A stretch of 64,000 bases of DNA from Calonectria ilicicola (lineage: Eukaryota > Ascomycota > Sordariomycetes > Hypocreales > Nectriaceae), in contig CP085826.1 in the NCBI GenBank assembly GCA_020809705.1, positions 1,736,001 through 1,800,000 on the forward strand. The letters run 5' to 3'. A model generated the notes under the pieces. The model was not told the DNA's origin. It did no database searches and saw only the letters and a list, made by a program, of their open reading frames with translations. A program made the translations under genes and the position numbers. Below are positions 21,071 through 31,108 of the stretch, in pieces (the stretch's first letter is position 1; every line of letters begins with the position of its first letter).

Positions 21071-23665
21071 ATGCATCGTTGGCACCAAGAAAACTGCTCA
21101 AGGCCTGACATCGAGGTTTTGGCAGATAAAACTCCTCGCTGTCGCTCTTGCCTACAAGGTCTCGATGTGCTGGACATGATCGCGAATCAATCTGCGGCGA
21201 GTGCGGTTCCGGCTATTCCCCAGGACAAACCGGCGGGTGAAATGAACCTGTGGTGGCCGCGTTCTGTGCCGTACTCGCCTGTAGCGACGAAATCAAACAC
21301 CAGTGAACTAGAAGACCACTCACTAGAGAGGCAGACCCAGGGTCTAGTTTCGCAATCTACATCTACACCATATACATCAAGCCTCCGGCCAAGCGAATTC
21401 CGACTAGCGTGCTTATCCGCTATGGATTCTCATGACTACCCCCTGCATCTCACGCTGGAGGTATATGACTTGAATGACTGTCCTGAATATGAGACAGTAT
21501 CCTACACCTGGGCCGGTGAAGACGATGACTCTGTCCCTTGTCGGCTTGTCTATGTCGGCCCGTTCTGGGATGTTTCGCTACAAACTAAAAACTGCTTGGA
21601 GATGTTGCGCTTCATGCGACCATGGCGCGGCACACGCATGATCTGGGCCGACGCTGTATGTATTAATCAAAATGACATCCGGGAGAGAAACAGTCAAGTC
21701 GCCAACATGGGTCTCATCTATTCAGGATGTACCCGTGTCGTCGTATACCTTGGTCCTGATATCGCCATGCCACTCCGCGGTATACACCCTCGGTGACATA
21801 GATTACACGAACTAGAGGACGGCACTGTTACTCCTTTGTTCCCTGCTCAACAGGGCGGTAGCGCTCCATACATGCAGACTCCACGTCATCAGCTACAGGA
21901 TCTTCTCAAGAGACGCTATTTTTCGCGCATCTGGGTCGTGCAGGAGCTATTACTATCGCAACGAGTCGTCCTGCGTGTCGGTGATGTCGACTTTTGGGCC
22001 GATCCTGTCATGGCATCTTACTTATCGGCGAGTGTACCGAAATGGGATTGGCAGCAGACGAATGCCGCCTGGGTACAGCATATCACGCAAGGCTCCTCGA
22101 TCATCAAGAGCCTTGGGGACTTACTTAGTCTAACCTCGCTTTCGCAGGCGACTGATCCCAGGGATCGGATATTTGGGCTTCTAGGGGTTATGCCCAGGCT
22201 CACTTCCTCTGAGATGACTAGATCATCCAAAATGAACGGACCGTCAATGAAACATGAAGCACTCAATGCAGACTACTCACTGTCATGCCAGCAGCTGTAT
22301 ATTGGACTGTTCGCTTACTGTCTTATCAACATGCAATCTACAAGTATTCTTTACCAGGCTTCAGGTCTCCACTCAAACATGCTGAACTATCCATCTTGGA
22401 CCCCGAATTGGACATTAAACAAGTCATGGAAGCATTTATTCGAGTCACACACGATCACAACCCAGGACGTGCTGAAAGCCCTCGAAAAGATTCTAAGACC
22501 AACATGTTCAGAACTCGCACTGACAAGCCCTCACTTGGCTACGTTCAAAGCGCCCCTTGCCTGGCATGTCTCAGCCAAACAGTCTTGGCTCTATGGTATC
22601 AACATCAATCCATCAAATGGGGCTTTAAACGTCAACTTGACTCATTTTATGCCAATATCTCGACCGCTACAGAGGATTGGCAGTCTCAATGGGTTTTTCA
22701 TTTTCGCAATGCGGACTGAAACCTTTACTGTGTATCTACTCTCGCGGCACGCCCTCGATACGCCAATCACCGAGTCAAGCAAAGATCAATTATTCATCCT
22801 GAATGTTGACCATGGCTCCTTGATGTACCTCATTCTACGACCAGTCTCTGAGACGCATGAAACCGAATATAAACTTGTTTCCGCTTGTCCGTTCGTATTA
22901 ATTAGCATTCCCGCTTCGTTGATACGAGAGAATGAGATCCCGACATTGCAACCAATTGAGCTTATATGGCCTGAATACACCCTATATGATGCGATTCAGG
23001 ATCTACAACATTATCTCGATCTTGAGTTGCTTGAGTATGACGAAGGGAAGCTGATACGATCTTTAATCCCTGGTGTGAAAGTCTACCGTGATTTGGTACC
23101 ACTTTTCTCTAAAATCTTTGGAGAAGATCCTACGGAGCGTAAGGATTTTGTGGAAGGCTATCTGAGCATTGTCGGCCGCAAGTCCCTGCCGAGAACTGAG
23201 AGCGATTCCTTTATAATAATAACAGTCCAAAGTGACTGGGAAGGAATACAATATTTCAATGAAGAATCCACTCTGGACAACCTTGGTTTCAAGTGCGTGT
23301 ATCGCATGCAGGGAAGCCACCACTGGTGTATGGCCACATCGTCGGCATATTCAGATCTTTACGGATCAAAGGAGATGCAGTTGATCGAAATCAGGCTAGA
23401 AGTAGATGGAATGCAAAGATTGTTGACTGAAGACTTGGATAACACTATACCAATATTGGGCATCATCCGCGAAAGAGTGCAAGAAATAATAAATGTGAGA
23501 AAGTGGACAGGCGAGGATATTTTGTCGATCCTGGGAAGGGCTCCCAGGGGGGACGATCGTTCTATTAGTATTGTTTATGGGATGGCCTTTCGGGATGTTT
23601 CATATTCTGATCTTTACAATGAACTTGGAATATCTGGGAAAACATCGATGGTTACTGTTTATTAG
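21071..23665 (+). pseudogene. HET-domain protein gene interrupted by one in-frame stop codon
   Basis: One frame of 865 codons broken only by TGA at 21794-21796 (codon 242). Upstream: a small CRSC motif near 24-27, then the HET core with YETVSYTWAGEDDD (140-153), IWADAVCINQND (191-202) and VVVYLGPD (223-230). Downstream, the same frame resumes with HRLHELEDG, the usual continuation, then FSRIWVVQELLLS, a stretch ending in TDPRDRIFGLLG, and a long C-terminal part. In related proteins the TGA position is normally Arg (HPRRHRLHELE), so a single CGA-to-TGA change explains it. I tested short introns over the TGA and none keeps the frame with usable splice sites. Options are a recent null allele, stop readthrough, or a sequencing error. 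HET domains drive heterokaryon-incompatibility cell death. Confidence 0.82.
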
Positions 23666-24879
23666 TTGGCAGGGGAGAAATAGGAAATTTTGTTCATTAA
23701 ATCACCAGTCTCGGTAACAGTGTGAAGAATGCTCCAATATTGAACGTGCTGAGTAATTGACATAGCAATTGACTATCAGATAATTTTAGGTCCCAGGAAT
23801 ATACCAGCTGCTTTACACGGGGTCCGTGGTTGCTTAAACCAAATCTAATGGATCTAACTAAAGAGAGGGCTGCCTCTTATTATAATCTTACTTCTACTTA
23901 GCATGATGGTTTCGAGCTAATTGGCATTGAGACTCGAAGGCCAAGAACGCTCACTCAAACTGAGTTGTGGTGCCTGAGAACCAATAATGGCTAGTACAAT
24001 CGCTAATCGGCAAATCGGATGTTTGAGTGGGGTGGTGGCGCCTTCTTAGAAATAGTTCAGCCATATAGACGAAATATTTTGGAGGCGCATCTACAACAGG
24101 GGCCAGAAAGCGATCGCCCAGTACATGCTCAAAAGATTCATGAATCTCTATCTCAATGCGATTTAATAAACTCCAAGATTTGCATCTTCTCAATTCCATA
24201 TGCCTTTAAACACAAGATCGTTAATAATTTGTACCATTCGTCATAAACATAGTGATGATAACATTCACTGTTTCCCATGCAATAAATTCCGACGACATAT
24301 CACTGGTTCGACCCGTTGCTAAGTACTTCAATACGTGTTGTAAAGCTTCATTCCTTCAAAATTTGGATTTAATCAGTGCCAAATATTTTTGCAAAGAGTG
24401 CTATCAATTAATTCTCAGATTAGCTTAATTGAAGGCTTGATTTTCGCAGCTCAACCTGCGAATTTCTCGAGAGAATGCCAAATAAATCCCGTAAGAGATA
24501 GGCCGTAAGCTGAACTATGGACAACCCATTGGTTAAATTAGGCTTACATGTGTCCCCAGTAACTGTCTTGGCAGCCTCGGCTCTATTTTTAGACAATAAG
24601 CCACCAAATGTAGCCAGAAATAACACCCAAAAAGTACCCCAGGTGCTCGTGGAAGAGCAACCCTAAAGTGAATGAATGGCCTTAGAAGTAGAGTTATGAA
24701 AGCGATAGAAAGAACTAGATAACCACTTTTCTTGGTCACGATTTCATTTTTTATGCATTATTGAGCTTAACTTAGTATAGCAAATTATGTAAGAACCATA
24801 ACGATTTATTTAATCAGATATAACCCAGTTTCTTTTATATCCCCATAAACCCAGCGAATCTCATATTGTTTATCACGAT
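23666..24879. other. 1.2-kb intergenic between converging genes
   Basis: AT-rich; only short open frames without recognisable similarity. No inverted repeats or tRNA found. Confidence 0.4.
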
Positions 24880-26609
24880 CTAATCGTAAACAGAACCCTT
24901 CGACCACTTGTAGGCCGCTCTAATTCTCTTGCCGTATATGTAAAAGGCAAACGGAACTGGGATAAGAAGGGCCGCAAACCCGCCTGTGATGGAAGAGGCA
25001 GGACCAACACCAATGTTGTGATACATGGGCGTCACAACAAGCGGGAAAGCTCCCGCAAAGCAGGATCGAAGAAAGGTATTGGCTGCGACAGCTGAGGCTG
25101 CATACATCTGGAAAGTGTCGACCAGGTAGTTGAGAGCCGCTTGAAAAATAGTGAAGAAGCCTGTTCCGAGCAGCACCATTCCAATGCAGGGAACAATCCA
25201 GTGAATGTCCTTCTTCGCGGTCCACCCGATGATGAACTGGCCGCCACTGAAAAGAAACGATCCAACCATCATTGGCGGTAGCCGTTTCTCCGGCACAGCC
25301 CGGTTCCCGGCGGCTTCATAAGCAATGTTGTATATCTTTTGGTTGTAGATGTTCGCAATGCACCCAAAAACAGCGCCAATCATGAGGCACACAAAGGGCA
25401 GTTCAGCCACCAATGTATTCCATCCTCTAATTTCGCCAAAAATTATTGGTACCGCTCCAAGCTGCATGTATAGAATTCCGTAGCAAAAACTGGCGTACAA
25501 GGCCATCAAGAAGCAAATAGGCGTCATGATGAGCTGGATCGGCCTAACCAAAAACTTCTCTGCTAGCTGTTTGACGCTCACATCCCATTCCTCAAATTTT
25601 GCGTGCAGGGCCCAATTTCCTGTCTCGTGGCGCAATCGTCGAGCCTTGTAGATAAGGAGCTTAGGTGGATAACATTCGTCAATGAAGATGATGGCCACCA
25701 GAAGGATGACAGATTGAAGAATTCCGGTAAAGTACATGGTCCAACGCCATCCCAAGGATTTATCCATCACAAATGCAGATGAGATGATAGGACCTGTATT
25801 CATATAAGTTTTCTAATCTTTTAGACCAAAAGAAAATGGATTTGCTTACCTAACGTTGGACCATTCACAATGGCCATTGCATAACCTGCCATAGCAATTC
25901 CTCGCGTAGACGGCGTATATAAGTCTCCGAGAACGCCTCCGGTATTTGTCACCGGGGCGGACGCAAAGAATGCTCCAAAGAATCGCGTCAAGATGATTGT
26001 CTGGAAATCCTTTGCCGTTGCTGTTCCAAAAGTGAAGCAGATAGCGATAAACATGGGTCCCAAAACGGGTAACCTTCTACCGTAGACCTCGCTAAGGGGC
26101 GCCCAAAGCAGAGGACCAATTCCAAATCCAAACATGAATAGGGTCGTTCCAAGGACCGCTGTCTGCCTCCCGACATGAAATTCTTCGGCCACTTGCCCTG
26201 CTCCGGGGGCAAATGCGGCCGACGCCCATGTTGCTGACATTGTGACGAGGCCATAGAGGGCTGTTGTCAAGACTTTCTTGTGCGTTGGCCAATTTTTCGG
26301 GTGGTATGGGTCATTTGGGCCATCAAAATCCACGAGCTGGTCTGGTGTGGTTTTGACATGAGAGAGTGGGTGCGTGAAAACGGGGACTGGTCGGGATCGG
26401 ATCCGCGACACGATAGACGCGCGTTGTGAGATTCCTGTGGCTGCAGAAGCATGAGTCGAAACTTCCGTTCTCACTTGATCCAAATCAAGTCCATCTTCGG
26501 CGCTAAGTTCTGATCCGTCTGGTTCGAGGTCTGGTCTGGTCTCGTCTTTGCTCGACGAATTCTGTTGGCGGGTTGGAAGCTGGCCTTTTTCAGCATTTGA
26601 GTCAGACAT
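24880..26609 (-). CDS. MFS drug:H+ antiporter, DHA1 (polyamine/multidrug exporter type)
   Basis: Two exons, 25850-26609 and 24880-25793 (minus), with a 56-nt intron (GTAAGC...ATACAG) that rebuilds NGPTLGPIISS; 557 aa. A hydrophilic N-terminal tail of about 110 residues ends in the DHA1 landmark DPYHPKNWP. Twelve membrane segments follow in two sets of six. Motif A is seen as PLSEVYGRR in loop 2-3, and a motif C-like NGPTLGP lies in helix 5. The central cytosolic loop carries ECYPPKLLIYKARRLRHETG, typical of Tpo1/Flr1-like fungal exporters. Family knowledge: proton-driven efflux of polyamines, azoles or secondary metabolites at the plasma membrane. The substrate is not determinable. No biosynthetic cluster is adjacent. 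Confidence 0.9.
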
Positions 26610-28035
26610 TGCAGCTCAATTAATTCAAGACCTTTTTTTTGTGTTTTCAGTTATCCAGGAAATGGCCTGATTGTGAGGCTGCTTCTTGAGGACTTGAAGC
26701 ACAAACAAGCGACACACGGGCACTTAATAAACAACCCGCAACCAGAATTTTGTTTCCAATTATGAGTCTTCTAAATCCGACAGCGCCGAGGGCATCTATT
26801 TTGCCCCAAGGACCGTCATATATCCACGCTGGACCCATGACGTGATGGAGCCTCCTGTACCGGGCAACTAACCTTGTCAATGGAGGGGCCGCGAGTGGCA
26901 CCCGGAAGCGAAGTGCCGACGCATCATCCGGAAGTGCGGCGATTCGGAGATATCGGTACCGATACGGCAAGTTGATCAAAAATGGGCCTAATTAGCTTTT
27001 GTTTCTTGCTTAGTTTATGCAAAAACTTTTTTTTCTCGTAGAAGAACATGAGCTGTATGTCTTTTGTATTTCTGCTTCTCAATATTGAAGAGATGGATTG
27101 GTAATGCTGAGTGGGTGGGTGGCTGGGAACGGAAAGTGGATGGACAAGGTTCCGGCTATTATGGGGCGATCAAGGACAATGAGGATCATTCACCATCAAT
27201 CTATCAATGAATATAAATCTAGTTAACAAAAAACATGTAGCGAGCTCGAACATGATTTCCCCCAGAAGCTCCGGGGCTATAAAAGTGGCAGATACACCTT
27301 CATTCAACAACCTTACTAAGTGTTTATGATTGGCACAACCAAGAAACAATCAACTTAATACTCTGTACATCGCAACTTTAATATTCCCCTCAAAATTGTA
27401 GAGATAAAGGTACTTTTAGCAAACTAGAGGCTTGGTTTCGTCATCTTGCGTGATCAAACTTCTGTGTGGTGCTGCTTTTTGGAGCGATGCCTCAGCGTTG
27501 TCTCGTCAACTTGCTCCCCTAGCTTGTCCGCCAAGACAACCCCAATGGTAGTATTCGGCAATCCGCAATTGCGGGGCAGATTGCTATGAATTCTATTGAG
27601 TCCAATGAGCTTTGTTTAAAAGGAAAAAAGTCATGGGTATCTTGCCCAATACGATGAGATGTTGCGGAGTTCCGAGGCCGCTTAGTCAAACTAGGTCAAA
27701 CTAGCGCCATGTTTGACCATTCCTCCCAAAAGCACAAGAGAACCACAAATGGTGGCAAATACAACAACTTTCCTTAGGCGTGATTCAATAATAATCTTCA
27801 AATGAATAAAAATCATATTTTATTCTTTATTTATGCTCGTATGTCTCATAACAGAATCATGACTTCGTATCTGCCAATGCGTATTTCTCCTATGCCCGTC
27901 CTCTGTGCTTAGCCTCATCCAACACCTAAGCCATCAGTCTGTATTTTCCGTACGTCTTTACACCGGGATACTCTAAATCCCGTCACGTGTCATAAAATCG
28001 TTATCCCCCCCTTTCATACGGCTATGTGCCCTCAT
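26610..28035. other. 1.4-kb spacer between the MFS start and the F-box gene 3' end
   Basis: No open frame with recognisable similarity. It includes the MFS promoter and an isolated plus-strand TATA box at 27278, listed separately. Confidence 0.4.
27278..27285 (+). promoter_or_regulatory. TATAAAAG box with no gene downstream
   Basis: A perfect TATA consensus in the context GGCTATAAAAGTGGC, followed by an A/C-rich stretch resembling a fungal leader (CAACCAAGAAACAATCAAC). No plus-strand coding frame follows before the F-box gene. It may drive a non-coding RNA or be the remnant of a lost gene. Confidence 0.3.
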
Positions 28036-29349
28036 TCATCTCGTCCAGATAACCCGGGAGCTGTCTTCTTCGCTCCACCAACCACGGCCGCCCCTCAGGA
28101 ATATTTCGACCCTCGCGTTCCAAGAAACGTGCATTTCATTAAATGAAGGCACTTCCTCATTGTTTTCGGCAGATGTAAAAGGATTCCAATACCACGCCTC
28201 ACCCTCAAATAGCCAATCAAGCCTAGCCTTATCCCACATTACATAGCCCCAACGGCGGTATGTCCAGTCGTTGGGGTGGTAAATTGCGGCATTCTCGATT
28301 CCGTCAAGCTCGTGTTTTTTATGATATTCCCACGATAGCTTCCAAAGTTTCTTAGGCCCGTAGTCGCCGTCATCGTAGAAAGGGGGCTGTTCAATCATCT
28401 CCTCTAGCCCGAATGAGTCCGAGTACTCCTCCGGAACCTCGGTCATGCAGGTGAGGACTTTGTGGAGAAACGAGTAGTGTAGCTCAGGCGGATAGTCTCC
28501 GTCGGTAAGAAGCCTCTCTCTCTCGGCGTAGGTTGTCGTAGTAGCCAGGTCATAAGTATCTGCGATGCCCATGGACAACAAGTTCTGGACATAGGCCGAG
28601 GACAGATCGGCGTTGAACATGGCTCGATGGCGGCCGTAAACGATGTTGTGTTTTGCGACATCATTGTAAGCCGGGGCTATGAGTCGGCCCAGAAAGTCGT
28701 GAACACAGGCGATTTGGGCATTCTCATAAGCGCTGAAGGTACAAAGAAAGGCGGTACGAAATTGGTCACTGACGGTTTGCGTGATGTAGGCGCCAAAAAG
28801 CCGACAATAGAGCTCAAAGCGATAAAAGGCTCGTGTAATTCGGGCCTTTTCTGTCTCGGACGGCGGGATGGCATGAAAGCTTTCTTGAATCCGCACGGGG
28901 CTGTGAGGGTTTGGCGCACAATATTCAATGAATCGCTGGGTTAAGTCGGTGACAATGGCGTGCAGTCTCTGAATCTTGACGGCGTCGCGCACACTCCAAT
29001 CCAGTGAAAATGGGTCGGGCCGTGTCATGCCAGTGAGATATTCGGTAGCGTAGTCGGTTAATAGCTGTCTCTCGGGTTCGGTTAATTCCCTCCGGTTCAC
29101 GGGAGTATTGTGGAATTTCTCTTCGCATTTGTAGGTGAGAACGGCGTCTGGAAGTATGTGGAAGCCGATGGTTTGAATCAGGGCCGTCGTTAGCAGATGC
29201 TGCTTGGCGGTGGTGAAGGCCTCATTAAACGAGCGGCATGCCGAGGCTGCGTTGATGATGGAGACGACATCGCCGACCGAAGCTAGAATGTGCTGGCGCA
29301 GCTCTATTGGCAAGCGTTCCATCGGCGTTTTTTCCTCTTGGCTCGCCAT
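28036..29349 (-). CDS. F-box domain protein of unknown specificity
   Basis: Intronless, 437 aa. Residues 11-50 (MERLPIELRQHILASVGD followed by VSIINAASACRSFNEAF) form an F-box, which in known proteins binds Skp1 in SCF ubiquitin ligases. The remaining 380 residues are mostly helical, with several Trp/Tyr-rich segments near the C terminus (WKLSWEYHKK, WTYRRWGYVMWD), and show no repeat family I recognise. Such stand-alone fungal F-box proteins are numerous and fast evolving. The ATG at 29349 is the first in frame (GGCGAGCCA when read on the opposite strand). Target and process unknown. It sits next to the NLR/HET/MFS block. Confidence 0.8.
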   Translation of the reverse strand: MASQEEKTPMERLPIELRQHILASVGDVVSIINAASACRSFNEAFTTAKQHLLTTALIQTIGFHILPDAVLTYKCEEKFHNTPVNRRELTEPERQLLTDYATEYLTGMTRPDPFSLDWSVRDAVKIQRLHAIVTDLTQRFIEYCAPNPHSPVRIQESFHAIPPSETEKARITRAFYRFELYCRLFGAYITQTVSDQFRTAFLCTFSAYENAQIACVHDFLGRLIAPAYNDVAKHNIVYGRHRAMFNADLSSAYVQNLLSMGIADTYDLATTTTYAERERLLTDGDYPPELHYSFLHKVLTCMTEVPEEYSDSFGLEEMIEQPPFYDDGDYGPKKLWKLSWEYHKKHELDGIENAAIYHPNDWTYRRWGYVMWDKARLDWLFEGEAWYWNPFTSAENNEEVPSFNEMHVSWNARVEIFLRGGRGWWSEEDSSRVIWTR

Positions 29350-30606
29350 GTTGCAGAATTTTATTTAGAGCCGTCTGGTCTGGTCATCGGGTTGTTTTGT
29401 GGTCAGGTCGAGCGAGAGGAAGTGAGGCGGCGTTGGGTTGATGCGGGGCCGCATGCTTTGTCCAACAGCAGTGTAGGCGGCCGCCGCCACTTAAACGGCT
29501 GGGCTGACAAAAAACACAGGGGCTCTAAATTTAGGCAAATCGGAATCCGTTTCAGACTTTTTTTCTCGTATTCAGAAATATCCTCCTACCCACTCTTCGG
29601 GCACCTAGAATTCATAAAGAGAGGCTGGAATAAGCATCGAGATTCCATGGTTGTGCTTTTTATTGCACAGGACAGAGAACCATTGGAGGAAGAAAGGATG
29701 TTTGTACTCCTTCCACTTTTCCTCACCATTACTAATCAGGCTCAGAAATAAATACTTAATAAAGTAATTTAGACCTAAGCCTTGCGTTATTATTATTTGC
29801 CGTTATTTATTTCTGCTGCTTTATATGGACCGTCTTTCAAGGGTTACATCGTCGGCATCTGGCATTTCAAGGAGCGTCAGCGGTTCGCTAAGGTTTACGG
29901 AGGAAGTCCTTGCACAAACTGGTGCGGATTATCATCCGGGATAGTTTAAGACATGGCTGCAACCAACTGTGTGATCCAAGGATTGTGAAACAGATCCCTC
30001 GGGCTTTTTGTAGTTGGGCGACCACTCGTATTCAAATACAAACGAGGAGGCCATTCCTTATTGCCACTAGGCTGACTCTCCCCGATGTACTAAATCTAGA
30101 CAAGGTTAGGGCCGTGCACAGCCTGAAGACAGTCATTTCACCTGTGAGACCCTATTGTGCCAAACTGAATGCATTCCAAAGCCCAACTTTCAACGGTGTA
30201 TTAAGGCACCCAATGATTGATGGACCATTATAACTTCAAAAATGAATATCCATAAATACCCAAGGTCATGGCCTATTTTTGAGATCTTTTGAAGAGAACA
30301 GAGCCTAACATAAAGACAACTCAGCGGCCTTCAGTAGCCGAGCCGTCCGTTGTGTATTTTCTAACTTCGCATAAATAAGTGTATGTAAAGGTGAATAAAC
30401 AAGACAAATATTTAGTGTATTTTATTCGTAATAGTTAATTATTTATTTTAGGAAAACCGACTACAACTAGAGTAGTAATGACATGTAGGTGGTTTGTCAG
30501 TCATCAGCAAAAGTGACTCAGCGAGTCGGCCCCAGCCAGATCCACTTTAGATGGCGAGTCATTCTTGAGGCATTAATTGCTGTCGTGACACCCAGCAATA
30601 AGAACT
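29350..30606. other. 1.26-kb intergenic upstream of the F-box gene and the tRNA-Tyr gene
   Basis: AT-rich segments near 29740-29820 and 30380-30450. Several short open frames look random in composition. No element or RNA gene found apart from the flanking tRNA. Confidence 0.4.
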
Positions 30607-30692
30607 CCCCGAATAGCTCAGTTGGAAGAGCGTTGGGCTGTAATTGATGGAATGCCACCTGAAGGTCACCTGTTCGAACCAGGTTTCGGGGA
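30607..30692 (+). tRNA. tRNA-Tyr (GUA) with a 13-nt intron
   Basis: The acceptor stem CCCCGAA/TTCGGGG (30607-30613 with 30685-30691) is perfect, with discriminator A30692. The D-arm TAGCTCAGTTGGAAGAGC and the T-arm ACCTG-TTCGAAC-CAGGT are canonical. The anticodon stem TTGGG/CCTGA has two wobble pairs. The loop reads CTGTAA, giving anticodon GTA at 30640-30642, with the intron at 30644-30656 directly after position 37. Eukaryotic tRNA-Tyr genes characteristically carry such an intron. Confidence 0.93.
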
Positions 30693-31108
30693 TTCGTTTT
30701 TTTTGCCCATCCGTCTTATTTCTCATCTAATCTTGTGATGGAGCACCCATGCACTCGCTAACTACTGTTTCTTTTTTGCATTCCAGCCAAAAATGATACA
30801 GTCACCCAGAAATCTTTAGGAGAAAATCACAAAAGTGTTGGCAGTAAACCTAAATGAAGAATGGACTACAAAAAAAAGAATTTAAGATGTATAAGAACGG
30901 TTTTTTTTTTCCTAATCCTCCTTCTAGTTCAATCGGGATTGCTCGTGGGCCAGATAATCTGCTTGCAACGGTAAATTATTCGCCACAGGCGAAATAGTAT
31001 TATAACTTTCCAGCCTCCAAACTCCTATGCCAATTCTAAAGATCCCATAACCCTATTGTACACTCATTCCATTTACAAATACTCATTTGCCTTAAACCCT
31101 TCCAACGC
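30693..31108. other. Short spacer downstream of tRNA-Tyr and the HIR3 3' end
   Basis: About 400 bp, containing the Pol III terminator and the probable HIR3 3' UTR on the minus strand. A T9-10 run lies near 30901. No gene. Confidence 0.4.
30697..30704 (+). terminator. Pol III T-run terminator of tRNA-Tyr
   Basis: Eight consecutive T residues begin five bases after the tRNA 3' end, the normal RNA polymerase III termination signal. Confidence 0.8.

Noticed and set aside
21743..21801. An intron (GTATAC...ATAG) that could remove the TGA in the HET gene
   Set aside because: The 59-nt removal shifts the frame and deletes the conserved YLGPD segment; shorter options of 22-24 nt are below any workable intron length.
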